DNA from: an uncultured Flavobacteriales bacterium
GTDB taxonomy: Bacteria; Bacteroidota; Bacteroidia; Flavobacteriales_D; Crocinitomicaceae
Assembly (NCBI GenBank): GCA_937876195.1
Contig: CALEIK010000033.1
Span: 1-64,000, forward strand
Reading direction: 5' to 3'
Length of the DNA: 64,000 nt
Below, one piece after another: positions 51,031 to 58,002 of this stretch; within the stretch, counting starts at the first letter, position 1, and each line of letters opens with the position of its first letter. The notes below the pieces were generated by a model. The model was given only the letters and a program-made list of their open reading frames with translations, was not told the origin of the DNA and did no database searches. Both the position numbers and the translations under genes were made by a program.

Positions 51031-51249
51031 ATGGCAAAACAAGCATCAATTGAACAAGATGGAGTAATCATTGAAGCCCTATCTAATGCAATGTTTAGAG
51101 TTGAGTTAGAAAACGGTCACGTGATTACAGCGCATATTTCTGGAAAGATGAGAATGTATTACATTAAGATTCTTCCTGGGGATAAAGTAAAAGTGGAAAT
51201 GTCTCCATACGATTTATCAAAGGGACGTATCACATTTAGATATAAATAA
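51031..51249 (+). CDS. infA: Translation initiation factor IF-1
   Basis: A 72-residue OB-fold protein that blocks the A site at initiation (KQASIEQDGVIIEALSNAMFRVELENGHVITAHISGKMRMYYIKILPGDKVKVEMSPYDLSKGRITFRYK). It marks the end of the tightly packed section; the next spacer is 105 bp and structured. Confidence 0.98.
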   Translation: MAKQASIEQDGVIIEALSNAMFRVELENGHVITAHISGKMRMYYIKILPGDKVKVEMSPYDLSKGRITFRYK

Positions 51250-51251
51250 GA

Positions 51252-51335
51252 GAAAACGAAGTTTTCGATGGGTGAACGGGAAGTTCACATTCTAAAAGAA
51301 ATCCAGTAGGGAAATCCAAAAGGAAAATCGAAAAC
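51252..51335 (+). promoter_or_regulatory. Structured leader upstream of rpmJ
   Basis: Within the 105-bp spacer GAAAAC (51252-51257) pairs with GTTTTC (51261-51266) over a GAA loop. Alternatively GTTTTCGAT (51261-51269) pairs perfectly with ATCGAAAAC (51327-51335), enclosing the GTGAAC/GTTCAC hairpin at 51272-51288. The two pairings are mutually exclusive, as in switch-type leaders. Confidence 0.55.
51272..51288 (+). repeat. GGGAA-loop hairpin 1
   Basis: GTGAAC (51272-51277), loop GGGAA (51278-51282), GTTCAC (51283-51288): a perfect 6-bp stem. Confidence 0.8.
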
Positions 51336-51354
51336 GGAATAAAAAACTGAAAGA

Positions 51355-51471
51355 ATGAAAACAAGAGCATCAGTAAAAAAGCGTTCTGTAGATTGTAAGA
51401 TCGTTAAGAGAAAGGGTAGAGTTTATGTGATTAATAAGAAGAATCCTAAATTCAAACAAAGACAAGGGTAA
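51355..51471 (+). CDS. rpmJ: 50S ribosomal protein L36, zinc-free form
   Basis: ATG 51355 to TAA 51469-51471 encodes 38 residues, MKTRASVKKRSVDCKIVKRK...NPKFKQRQG, which align along their length with bL36. Only one Cys remains (Cys14); the other zinc ligands are absent, so this is the C-minus form. It precedes rpsM by 12 bp. The gene is too short for most length filters. Confidence 0.96.
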   Translation: MKTRASVKKRSVDCKIVKRKGRVYVINKKNPKFKQRQG

Positions 51472-51483
51472 AAAGAATAGAAT

Positions 51484-51849
51484 ATGGCACGTATTTCAGG
51501 TATTGATTTACCAAAAAACAAAAGAGGTGTAATCGGATTAACGTACATCTATGGTATTGGAAGAAGTAAAGCAAGCACGATTTTAAGTGACGCTGGGGTT
51601 GATGAAAACACGAAAGTTCAAGATTGGACGGACGATCAACTAGCTGCTATTCGTAATGCGATGAATGAAATCAAAGTGGAAGGAGCATTGCGTTCTGAAA
51701 CTCAATTGAACATTAAGCGCTTAATGGATATCGGATGTCAACGAGGAATTCGTCATAGAGCTGGGTTGCCTTTAAGAGGTCAACGCACGAAAAACAACTC
51801 TCGTACTAGAAAAGGTAGAAGAAAAACAGTTGCGAATAAGAAGAAGTAA
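51484..51849 (+). CDS. rpsM: 30S ribosomal protein S13
   Basis: A 121-residue uS13 of the 30S head, bridging to the 50S. ARISGIDLPKNKRGVIGLTYIYGIGRSKASTIL, IKRLMDIGCQRGIRHRAGLPLRGQRTKNNSRTRKGRRKTVANKKK are conserved. First gene of the alpha-operon part; followed by a 158-bp structured spacer. Confidence 0.98.
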   Translation: MARISGIDLPKNKRGVIGLTYIYGIGRSKASTILSDAGVDENTKVQDWTDDQLAAIRNAMNEIKVEGALRSETQLNIKRLMDIGCQRGIRHRAGLPLRGQRTKNNSRTRKGRRKTVANKKK

Positions 51850-51870
51850 GCGATAGCTTACTGATTTGGA

Positions 51871-51887
51871 CTGAACGGGAAGTTCAG
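51871..51887 (+). repeat. GGGAA-loop hairpin 2
   Basis: CTGAAC (51871-51876), loop GGGAA (51877-51881), GTTCAG (51882-51887); the central GAACGGGAAGTTC is identical to hairpin 1. Confidence 0.8.
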
Positions 51888-51915
51888 GAAGGGTTGGGAG
51901 TTATTTCTTTTTGTC

Positions 51916-51932
51916 GCGGTCGGGAAGACCGC
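51916..51932 (+). repeat. GGGAA-loop hairpin 3
   Basis: GCGGTC (51916-51921), loop GGGAA (51922-51926), GACCGC (51927-51932). Same stem length and loop as hairpins 1-2 with a different, fully compensated stem. Confidence 0.8.
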
Positions 51933-52007
51933 CTTGCTGCTTAAACCGTATTCGGTAGAACATGCAAGTTGCAATTAAAGAAAAGAAAAATAAATAGCTA
52001 AATAAAA

Positions 52008-52394
52008 ATGGCAAAGTCGAATCAAAAAAAGAAGAAGAATGTCAAAGTAGATGCATTGGGTGAAGCGCATATTCAAGCTACCTTCAACAATGTCATTATT
52101 TCTTTGACTAACAATGCTGGTCAAGTTATTTCTTGGTCATCTGCGGGAAAGATGGGCTTTCGTGGTTCTAAAAAGAACACGCCTTACGCTGCACAAGTTG
52201 CAGCTGAAGATGCAGCGAAAGAAGCTCATGACTTCGGATTACGTAAAGTTAAGGTGTATGTGAAAGGACCTGGTTCAGGACGTGAGTCTGCGATCAGATC
52301 ATTACACAATGCAGGAATTGAGGTAACAGAAATTATTGATGTTACTCCAATGCCACATAACGGATGTCGTCCACCGAAACGTAGAAGAGTATAA
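52008..52394 (+). CDS. rpsK: 30S ribosomal protein S11
   Basis: A 128-residue uS11 of the 30S platform. EAHIQATFNNVIISLTNNAGQVISWSSAGKMGFRGSKKNTPYAAQVAAEDAAKEAHDFGLRKVKVYVKGPGSGRESAIRSLHNAGIEVTEIIDVTPMPHNGCRPPKRRRV is typical. A 71-bp spacer follows. Confidence 0.98.
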   Translation: MAKSNQKKKKNVKVDALGEAHIQATFNNVIISLTNNAGQVISWSSAGKMGFRGSKKNTPYAAQVAAEDAAKEAHDFGLRKVKVYVKGPGSGRESAIRSLHNAGIEVTEIIDVTPMPHNGCRPPKRRRV

Positions 52395-52465
52395 TTTAAT
52401 TAAACAGGGGAATCTGGTTATCGAAGGAAAGCCTTAATTCATAACTACCCCACAACAAAACAAAA

Positions 52466-53071
52466 ATGGCAAGATACACAGGTCCAAAATCAAAAATCGC
52501 ACGTCGTTTCAAAGATCCAATCTTTGGTCCAGATAAAGCGTTGGAAAAAAGAGCTTACGGTCCAGGACAACATGGTCCAAACAAGCGTAGAGGTAAGCAA
52601 TCGGAGTATGCGATTCAATTAGGAGAAAAGCAAAAAGCAAAGTATACTTATGGTATTCTTGAGCGTCAGTTCTCTAATATGTTTGAAAAAGCATCTCGAA
52701 TGAAAGGAATTACTGGTGAGAACTTACTTCAATTATGTGAAGCACGTTTAGACAATACAGTTTTCCGTTTAGGAGTTGCTCCTACAAGACGTGGTGCACG
52801 TCAATTGGTTTCGCACAAGCACATTACAGTGAATGGAGAGTTGGTAAATATACCTTCTTATACAGTTCAAGTTGGTGATGTTGTTGGAGTTAGAGAAAAA
52901 TCTAAATCCCTTGAAGCAATTTCATCATCGTTAGCAGCAAAAATGAATAGTTTTGACTGGTTGGATTGGAATCCATCTGCAATGGAAGGTAAAGTGTTAG
53001 CTATACCTTCACGCGAAATGATCCCTGAAAATATCAAGGAACAACTAATCGTCGAATTATATTCTAAGTAA
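52466..53071 (+). CDS. rpsD: 30S ribosomal protein S4, zinc-free form
   Basis: A 201-residue uS4, primary 16S binder; in E. coli it represses the alpha operon through a pseudoknot. ARYTGPKSKIARRFKDPIFGPDKALEKRAYGPGQHGPNKRRGK has no zinc Cys cluster, so C-minus form. The S4 RNA-binding domain follows (LCEARLDNTVFRLGVAPTRRGARQLVSHKHITVNGELVNIPSYTV). Confidence 0.98.
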   Translation: MARYTGPKSKIARRFKDPIFGPDKALEKRAYGPGQHGPNKRRGKQSEYAIQLGEKQKAKYTYGILERQFSNMFEKASRMKGITGENLLQLCEARLDNTVFRLGVAPTRRGARQLVSHKHITVNGELVNIPSYTVQVGDVVGVREKSKSLEAISSSLAAKMNSFDWLDWNPSAMEGKVLAIPSREMIPENIKEQLIVELYSK

Positions 53072-53101
53072 TAATTAATCATATTGGGTGTTGGCCAAAG
53101 G

Positions 53102-53123
53102 GTTTGATAGAATTTCTTCAAAC
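53102..53123 (+). promoter_or_regulatory. Hairpin in the rpsD-rpoA spacer
   Basis: GTTTGA (53102-53107) pairs exactly with TCAAAC (53118-53123) over a 10-nt loop in the 93-bp spacer. No promoter box is seen between the genes. Confidence 0.45.
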
Positions 53124-53164
53124 TTTCGAACCGCGCAACCGATACACAATTAAAAGAAGAACAA

Positions 53165-54157
53165 ATGGCAATTTTAGATTTTCAAAAACCTGACAAGGTT
53201 ATCATGATCCAATCTGACGAGCACGAAGGACAATTCGAATTTCGTCCTTTAGAGCCTGGATATGGAATTACTGTAGGAAATGCGTTGAGACGTATACTTC
53301 TTTCTTCATTGGAAGGATTTGCGATTTCTTCGATTCGTATAGACGGAGCAGATCACGAATTTTCTACAATCAAAGGGATTGTTGAAGACGTTACCGAAAT
53401 CATTTTGAATTTGAAACAAGTTCGTTTCAAGCAACAAATTGAAGGAACTGATGAGGAAACAGTAGTTGTTTCTATCGCAGGTCAAAGTCAATTGACAGCA
53501 GGAGATTTAGGTAAATTCACATCAGCATTTCAAGTATTGAATTCTGATTTGGTGATCTGTAACATGGAGCCTTCAGTGAAGTTGGAAATGGAATTAACGA
53601 TCAAGAAAGGTCGCGGTTACCTTCCAGCTGAAGAAAATAAAGCAGCAGGTGCACCATTCGGAACAATTTCAATTGATTCTATTTTTACACCAATCAAAAA
53701 TGTAAAATATACAGTTGAAAACTTCCGTGTAGAGCAAAAAACAGATTACGAAAAGTTAATTTTTGACATCAAAACTGATGGGTCAATTCATCCAAAAGAG
53801 GCATTGAAAGAAGCGGCGAAAATTTTGATTCACCACTTTATGTTGTTCTCTGATGAAAGAATTACCTTGGATAGTGAAGTGAAATCTGAAACTGAAGAGT
53901 TTGATGAAACATCATTGCACATGCGTCAGTTATTGAAAACAAAATTGGTGGACATGGATTTATCCGTTCGTGCATTGAATTGTTTGAAAGCTGCAGATGT
54001 TGAAACATTAGGAGACTTAGTTTCATACAACAAGAATGACTTATTGAAATTCAGAAACTTTGGTAAGAAATCACTTACTGAGTTGGAAGATTTAGTAGAT
54101 AATAAAGGTCTTTCTTTTGGAATGAACGTTTCAAAATATAAATTAGATAAAGATTAG
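53165..54157 (+). CDS. rpoA: DNA-directed RNA polymerase subunit alpha
   Basis: A 330-residue alpha subunit: the N-terminal domain (about 1-230) assembles beta/beta' (GYGITVGNALRRILLSSLEGFAISSIRIDGADHEFSTIKGIVEDVTEI, TIKKGRGYLPAEENKA) and the C-terminal domain (about 255-325, MDLSVRALNCLKAADVETLGDLVSYNKNDLLKFRNFGKKSLTELEDLV) contacts UP elements and activators. Confidence 0.98.
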   Translation: MAILDFQKPDKVIMIQSDEHEGQFEFRPLEPGYGITVGNALRRILLSSLEGFAISSIRIDGADHEFSTIKGIVEDVTEIILNLKQVRFKQQIEGTDEETVVVSIAGQSQLTAGDLGKFTSAFQVLNSDLVICNMEPSVKLEMELTIKKGRGYLPAEENKAAGAPFGTISIDSIFTPIKNVKYTVENFRVEQKTDYEKLIFDIKTDGSIHPKEALKEAAKILIHHFMLFSDERITLDSEVKSETEEFDETSLHMRQLLKTKLVDMDLSVRALNCLKAADVETLGDLVSYNKNDLLKFRNFGKKSLTELEDLVDNKGLSFGMNVSKYKLDKD

Positions 54158-54230
54158 TATCGCAAATTAAATTAATAATGGCGTAATAGGTGATTAAGGT
54201 GGCGCGATACTATGGACATCTTAATTAACC
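54156..54230 (+). promoter_or_regulatory. Possible pseudoknot in the rpoA-rplQ spacer
   Basis: AGTATCGC (54156-54163) pairs perfectly with GCGATACT (54204-54211). ATTAAG (54193-54198), lying inside that loop, pairs with CTTAAT (54220-54225) outside it, with GGT/ACC adding to the stem after an internal bulge. The crossing arrangement is that of an H-type pseudoknot, or of two alternative folds. The gap to rplQ is 95 bp. Confidence 0.5.
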
Positions 54231-54252
54231 GTTACTTACGAAATTTAAAGTT

Positions 54253-54966
54253 ATGAGACACGGAAAAAAATTCAATCATTTAGGTAGAAAAACAGCCCAC
54301 AGAAAGGCAATGTTATCTAACATGGCATGTTCACTTATTGAACACAAATCAATCAACACAACACTTGCAAAAGCAAAAGCTTTGCGTGGGTACGTTGAGC
54401 CATTGATTACCAAATCTAAAGCTGATTCAACACACTCACGAAGAATTGTGTTTAGTCACTTGCAAAGTAAGGAGGCAGTTACTGAATTGTTCAGAGAAAT
54501 TGCACCAAAGATTGCAGATCGTCCAGGTGGATACACACGTATCATCCGTACAGGATATAGATTAGGTGATAACGCTGAAATGTGTATGATTGAACTTGTT
54601 GATTTCAATGAGATCTACACAAATGAAAAAGCAAAATCTACAACACGTCGTTCACGTAGAGGTGGAGCAGCAAAATCAACTACAGCCCCTGCTGAAGGAA
54701 ATGTAGAAACTTCAACAGAAGAAGAAACAGAAGTTAAGGCAGAAGCTGCAGCGACTGAAGAAGTTGTTGAAGAAGTGAAAGCTGAAGAGGTTGAAGCTGC
54801 AGAAGTGAAAGCGGAAGAAGTTGTTGAGGCACCAGTAGAAGAAGTTACTGAGGTTGAAGCAAAAGAAGAAGTTGTCACGGAAGAGGCGATTGAAGAACAA
54901 GAAGAACCAACTTCTGAGCCAGATGCGAAAGCAGATGATTCTGAAGAAGAAAAAGAAGAGAAATAA
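54253..54966 (+). CDS. rplQ: 50S ribosomal protein L17 with acidic C-terminal tail
   Basis: A 237-residue bL17. Residues 1-125 are standard (MRHGKKFNHLGRKTAHRKAMLSNMACSLIEHKSINTTLAKAKALRGYVEPLI, GYTRIIRTGYRLGDNAEMCMIELVDF). The last 100 or so residues are an unusual repetitive acidic tail of Glu, Ala, Val and Lys (units such as VKAEEVEAAEVKAEEVVEAP). Such tails are found on L17 in some Bacteroidota and their purpose is unknown. A strong terminator follows. Confidence 0.96.
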   Translation: MRHGKKFNHLGRKTAHRKAMLSNMACSLIEHKSINTTLAKAKALRGYVEPLITKSKADSTHSRRIVFSHLQSKEAVTELFREIAPKIADRPGGYTRIIRTGYRLGDNAEMCMIELVDFNEIYTNEKAKSTTRRSRRGGAAKSTTAPAEGNVETSTEEETEVKAEAAATEEVVEEVKAEEVEAAEVKAEEVVEAPVEEVTEVEAKEEVVTEEAIEEQEEPTSEPDAKADDSEEEKEEK

Positions 54967-54985
54967 TCAATTATTTCAAGATATG

Positions 54986-55014
54986 AAGGGCAATGGAAAC
55001 ATTGCCCTTTTTTT
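54986..55014 (+). terminator. Strong terminator of the r-protein supercluster
   Basis: AAGGGCAATG (54986-54995) and CATTGCCCTT (55000-55009) form a perfect 10-bp stem with GAAA tetraloop, followed by a T-run to 55014. It ends the rpsL-rplQ transcript before carA. Confidence 0.93.
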
Positions 55015-55051
55015 ATATCCTATTTTCGATCTAAAAGTAAAATTGGATTAG

Positions 55052-55059
55052 TAACTTTG
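55052..55059 (+). promoter_or_regulatory. -7 promoter box for carA-eno
   Basis: TAACTTTG, full consensus, 15 bp before the carA ATG and immediately after the rplQ terminator. The -33 region is not well matched. Confidence 0.65.
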
Positions 55060-55074
55060 TAAAAAATTTTCAGC

Positions 55075-56175
55075 ATGGAGGATAAAAAAACTGCGATTTT
55101 ATTACTCGAAGACGGAACCGTTTTTAATGGGTTAGCAATTGGAAAAATTGGAACAACAACCGGTGAAATTGCTTTCAACACTGGAATGACAGGTTATCAA
55201 GAAGTTTTTACAGATCCATCCTATTATGGACAAGTACTCATCATGAATACTGCTCATATTGGTAATTATGGCGTTCATAAAGACGAAAGAGAGTCGGATG
55301 GAATGAAAATCGCTGGGTTGATCGTAAAGAAATTTTCTGACGGTTATTCAAGACCTTCCGCACAAATGTCATTGAATGAGTACATGCTCGAAAATGGTAA
55401 AGTTGGAATTTCTGACATTGATACGAGAGCGCTTGTAAGGCATATTCGAAGCAAGGGAGCAATGAATGTGATTATATCTTCCGAAATTAATGATCTCTCA
55501 GTATTAAAGGAGCAGTTGAGTAAAGTACCTTCGATGGATGGGCTTGAACTATCATCAAAAGTAGCCACAAAAGAGGCGTACGAAGTAGAACCTGAAAATT
55601 CGCAGTACAAAGTATCACTTATTGACTTTGGTGTAAAGAGAAATATTGTCAATTGCCTTGTTGAAAGAGGTTGCCACGTGAAAGTGTTTCCACTAAATTC
55701 GACCATTGATGATTTGAAGGCGTTCAATCCTGATGGTTATATGCTTTCTAACGGTCCTGGTGACCCTTCCGCAATGCCTAACTCCATTGATTTGGTGACA
55801 AAAATACTCGCGCAGGGTAAACCTGTGTTTGGTATTTGTTTGGGACATCAGATTTTGGGATTGTCGCAAGGATTGAGAACTGAAAAGATGTTCAACGGAC
55901 ATAGAGGAATTAATCACCCCGTGAAAAACTTGAAGACAGGTAAAGGAGAAATTACCTCGCAAAATCATGGATTTGTTATTTCAAAAGATAGCGTTGCGAA
56001 CAATGAAAATATTTCGGTAACCCACGTGCATCTGAATGATGAAACCGTAGCAGGAATTGAATTGAAGAACGCACCCGTTTTTTCGGTGCAATACCACCCT
56101 GAGGCATCAGCGGGTCCTCATGATTCAAGATACCTTTTCGATCAATTTATTACAAACATGAAAAATCATAAATAA
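55075..56175 (+). CDS. carA: Carbamoyl-phosphate synthase small subunit
   Basis: A 366-residue glutaminase subunit that supplies ammonia for carbamoyl phosphate (arginine/pyrimidine synthesis). N-terminal domain LLLEDGTVFNGLAIGKIGTTTGEIAFNTGMTGYQEVFTDPSYYGQ. The class I amidotransferase has nucleophile Cys255 in VFGICLGHQILG and the His/Glu pair in VQYHPEASAGPHDS. carB is not adjacent. It shares its last base with eno (TAATG). Confidence 0.96.
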   Translation: MEDKKTAILLLEDGTVFNGLAIGKIGTTTGEIAFNTGMTGYQEVFTDPSYYGQVLIMNTAHIGNYGVHKDERESDGMKIAGLIVKKFSDGYSRPSAQMSLNEYMLENGKVGISDIDTRALVRHIRSKGAMNVIISSEINDLSVLKEQLSKVPSMDGLELSSKVATKEAYEVEPENSQYKVSLIDFGVKRNIVNCLVERGCHVKVFPLNSTIDDLKAFNPDGYMLSNGPGDPSAMPNSIDLVTKILAQGKPVFGICLGHQILGLSQGLRTEKMFNGHRGINHPVKNLKTGKGEITSQNHGFVISKDSVANNENISVTHVHLNDETVAGIELKNAPVFSVQYHPEASAGPHDSRYLFDQFITNMKNHK

Positions 56176-57476
56176 TGAGCTTTATTGCAAAGATTGTAGC
56201 AAGACAAATTTTGGATTCACGAGGAAACCCAACTGTTGAAGTTGATGTAATTACGACTTCTGGTGCACTAGGAAGAGCCGCGGTTCCCTCTGGAGCATCT
56301 ACTGGAGTTCACGAAGCCGTTGAGCTTAGAGATGGTGGAACTGCTTATATGGGTAAAGGAGTTTTGAAGGCAGTTGCAAATGTAAATTCAATCATCGATC
56401 AGGCGTTAAAGGGTTTTGATGTGTGTGATCAAAAAGCAATCGATCAGAAATTGATCGAATTGGATGGAACTGAGAATAAATCAAATTTAGGAGCGAATGC
56501 AATCTTAGGAGTTTCTTTAGCGGTAGCGAGAGCAGCAGCTGATGAGACAGGATTGAGCTTGTTTAAATACATCGGAGGAGTAGGTGCAGTAACGATGCCT
56601 GTTCCAATGATGAATATTTTGAACGGTGGTTCACATGCTGATAATAAGATTGATATTCAGGAATTTATGGTAATGCCATTTGGTGCTGAATCATTTTCTG
56701 AAGGATTGAGATGGGGAACAGAGATTTTTCATCATTTGAAAAGTGTGCTTAAAAGCCGAGGAATGTCAACGAACGTTGGCGATGAAGGTGGATTCGCACC
56801 AAATTTAGGATCCAATGAAGAGGCAATTCAGGTAGTTATTGAGGCGATTGAAAAAGCGGGATTTATACCTGGAAAGGACGTGTATATTGCGTTGGATGCA
56901 GCAGCTTCTGAGTTTTACGATAAATCTAGCGGTGAATACGTGTTCGAATCTACAGGAGAACGCTTCTCATCAGAGCAAATGGTTGAATTTTGGTCTGAAT
57001 GGTGTGAAAAATATCCAATTATTTCAATCGAAGACGGCTTTGATGAAGATGACTGGAAAGGCTGGGAGCTAGTAACAAAGGCTTTAGGTAATAAAGTTCA
57101 GTTAGTCGGTGATGATTTGTTTGTTACAAATACCAAACGATTGGCGAGAGGAATTGACGAAAACATTGCGAATTCAATTTTAATAAAAGTCAACCAAATT
57201 GGAACCCTAACTGAAACAATCGAAGCGGTTCAGATGGCAATCCGAAATGGCTATACAACGGTCATGAGTCACAGAAGTGGCGAAACAGAGGATAACACAA
57301 TTGCTGATTTAGCGGTAGCGTTGAATTGTGGTCAGATTAAAACAGGTTCGGCTTCGAGAAGTGATCGAATGTCCAAGTACAATCAATTATTGCGTATTGA
57401 GGAGGAGTTGGGGCAGACAGCTGTTTATCCAGGGAAAACATTCAAATTCATTGGGAAGTTAAATGCAACTTGTTGA
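56175..57476 (+). CDS. eno: Enolase
   Basis: A 433-residue glycolytic enzyme (2-phosphoglycerate to phosphoenolpyruvate). The mobile loop VPSGASTGVHEAVELRDG, the metal/acid-base motifs NVGDEGGFAPNL, ISIEDGFDEDDWKGW and ILIKVNQIGTLTETIEAVQMA, and the signature SHRSGETEDNTIADLAVALNCGQIKTGSASRSDR are all intact. It overlaps carA by one base and is thus co-transcribed with it, an unrelated pairing often seen in this phylum. Confidence 0.97.
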   Translation: MSFIAKIVARQILDSRGNPTVEVDVITTSGALGRAAVPSGASTGVHEAVELRDGGTAYMGKGVLKAVANVNSIIDQALKGFDVCDQKAIDQKLIELDGTENKSNLGANAILGVSLAVARAAADETGLSLFKYIGGVGAVTMPVPMMNILNGGSHADNKIDIQEFMVMPFGAESFSEGLRWGTEIFHHLKSVLKSRGMSTNVGDEGGFAPNLGSNEEAIQVVIEAIEKAGFIPGKDVYIALDAAASEFYDKSSGEYVFESTGERFSSEQMVEFWSEWCEKYPIISIEDGFDEDDWKGWELVTKALGNKVQLVGDDLFVTNTKRLARGIDENIANSILIKVNQIGTLTETIEAVQMAIRNGYTTVMSHRSGETEDNTIADLAVALNCGQIKTGSASRSDRMSKYNQLLRIEEELGQTAVYPGKTFKFIGKLNATC

Positions 57477-57516
57477 AATCCTAACGTTTCATTTATTTAT
57501 AAGCAACTCTGTTTTT

Positions 57517-57548
57517 TTTGTGAAGTAGTTCAAATAGTCGTAACTTTG
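57517..57548 (+). promoter_or_regulatory. Promoter candidate for the 57.6-60.6 kb surface-protein pair
   Basis: TTTG (57517-57520) and TAACTTTG (57541-57548) are spaced 20 nt. The 5' UTR to the ATG at 57639 would be about 85 nt. Confidence 0.6.
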
Positions 57549-57638
57549 AACCTTGGATGTTAATGTCGGTTTCACGGTGGGGCAACTTTATCGTTTAGAA
57601 ATCGTCTAGGATTATAAACATCAAGGTAATATAGAATT

Positions 57639-57992
57639 ATGAAGAACTTCCTTCTATTGAGTGTTGCATTACTTGTAACTTTCACGGCATTTACCCAGGA
57701 GTGGGAACAAGCGGAACAACGTAATTTCTTCGCACAAGGAATGCTTGATATTCCAAAGGCTGAAATGATCGCATTGCAAGATGAAATGAGATTACATCCA
57801 AATTTGGAGGTGGTTCGTTTGGATCATAACTCGAATAGATTCTTTCTCTTAATTAGAAATTTATCAGAATTAACCGAGGATGATCTCTTAAGTTGGTTTG
57901 GGCATTACTCAACCTACGTAAAATGTGTTCAAATTGGCGTTCATGGTGTAGATGTGGTTCATGCATTTCCATTTGTCAATTGCCCAAATTAA
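57639..57992 (+). CDS. Small secreted protein, unknown
   Basis: A 117-residue protein with a signal peptide (MKNFLLLSVALLVTFTAFTQ, cut near residue 20). The mature part has alternating helix and strand (DIPKAEMIALQDEMRLHPNLEVVRLDHNSNRFFLLIRNLSELTEDDLLSWFGHYSTYVKCVQIGVHG). I see no metal or catalytic motif and cannot name a family. It lies 10 bp upstream of the large T9SS type B protein, so the two are likely co-transcribed and possibly partners. Confidence 0.65.
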   Translation: MKNFLLLSVALLVTFTAFTQEWEQAEQRNFFAQGMLDIPKAEMIALQDEMRLHPNLEVVRLDHNSNRFFLLIRNLSELTEDDLLSWFGHYSTYVKCVQIGVHGVDVVHAFPFVNCPN

Positions 57993-58002
57993 AAACAGTG
58001 CC

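Larger units (their letters stand above)
51845..51968 (+). promoter_or_regulatory. Structured rpsM-rpsK spacer with several hairpins
   Basis: In the 158-bp spacer: AGTAAGC/GCTTACT over a GATA loop (51845-51862, includes the rpsM stop); CTGAAC/GTTCAG with loop GGGAA (51871-51887); GCGGTC/GACCGC with loop GGGAA (51916-51932); and CTTGC (51933-51937) pairing with GCAAG (51964-51968) around an ACCG/CGGT hairpin. No promoter box was found, so post-transcriptional roles are more likely. Confidence 0.6.

Noticed and set aside
52405..52416. A fourth GGGAA hairpin before rpsD
   Set aside because: CAG/CTG over GGGAAT has only three certain pairs and a six-base loop, too weak to count with the other three.
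54615..54900. Antisense Ser/Thr- and Phe-rich frames opposite rplQ
   Set aside because: They are the reverse reading of the Glu/Ala-rich tail, with no independent support.
57952..58002. Earlier start of the T9SS type B gene
   Set aside because: It lies inside the preceding gene and would bury the signal peptide; ATG 58003 gives a proper one.
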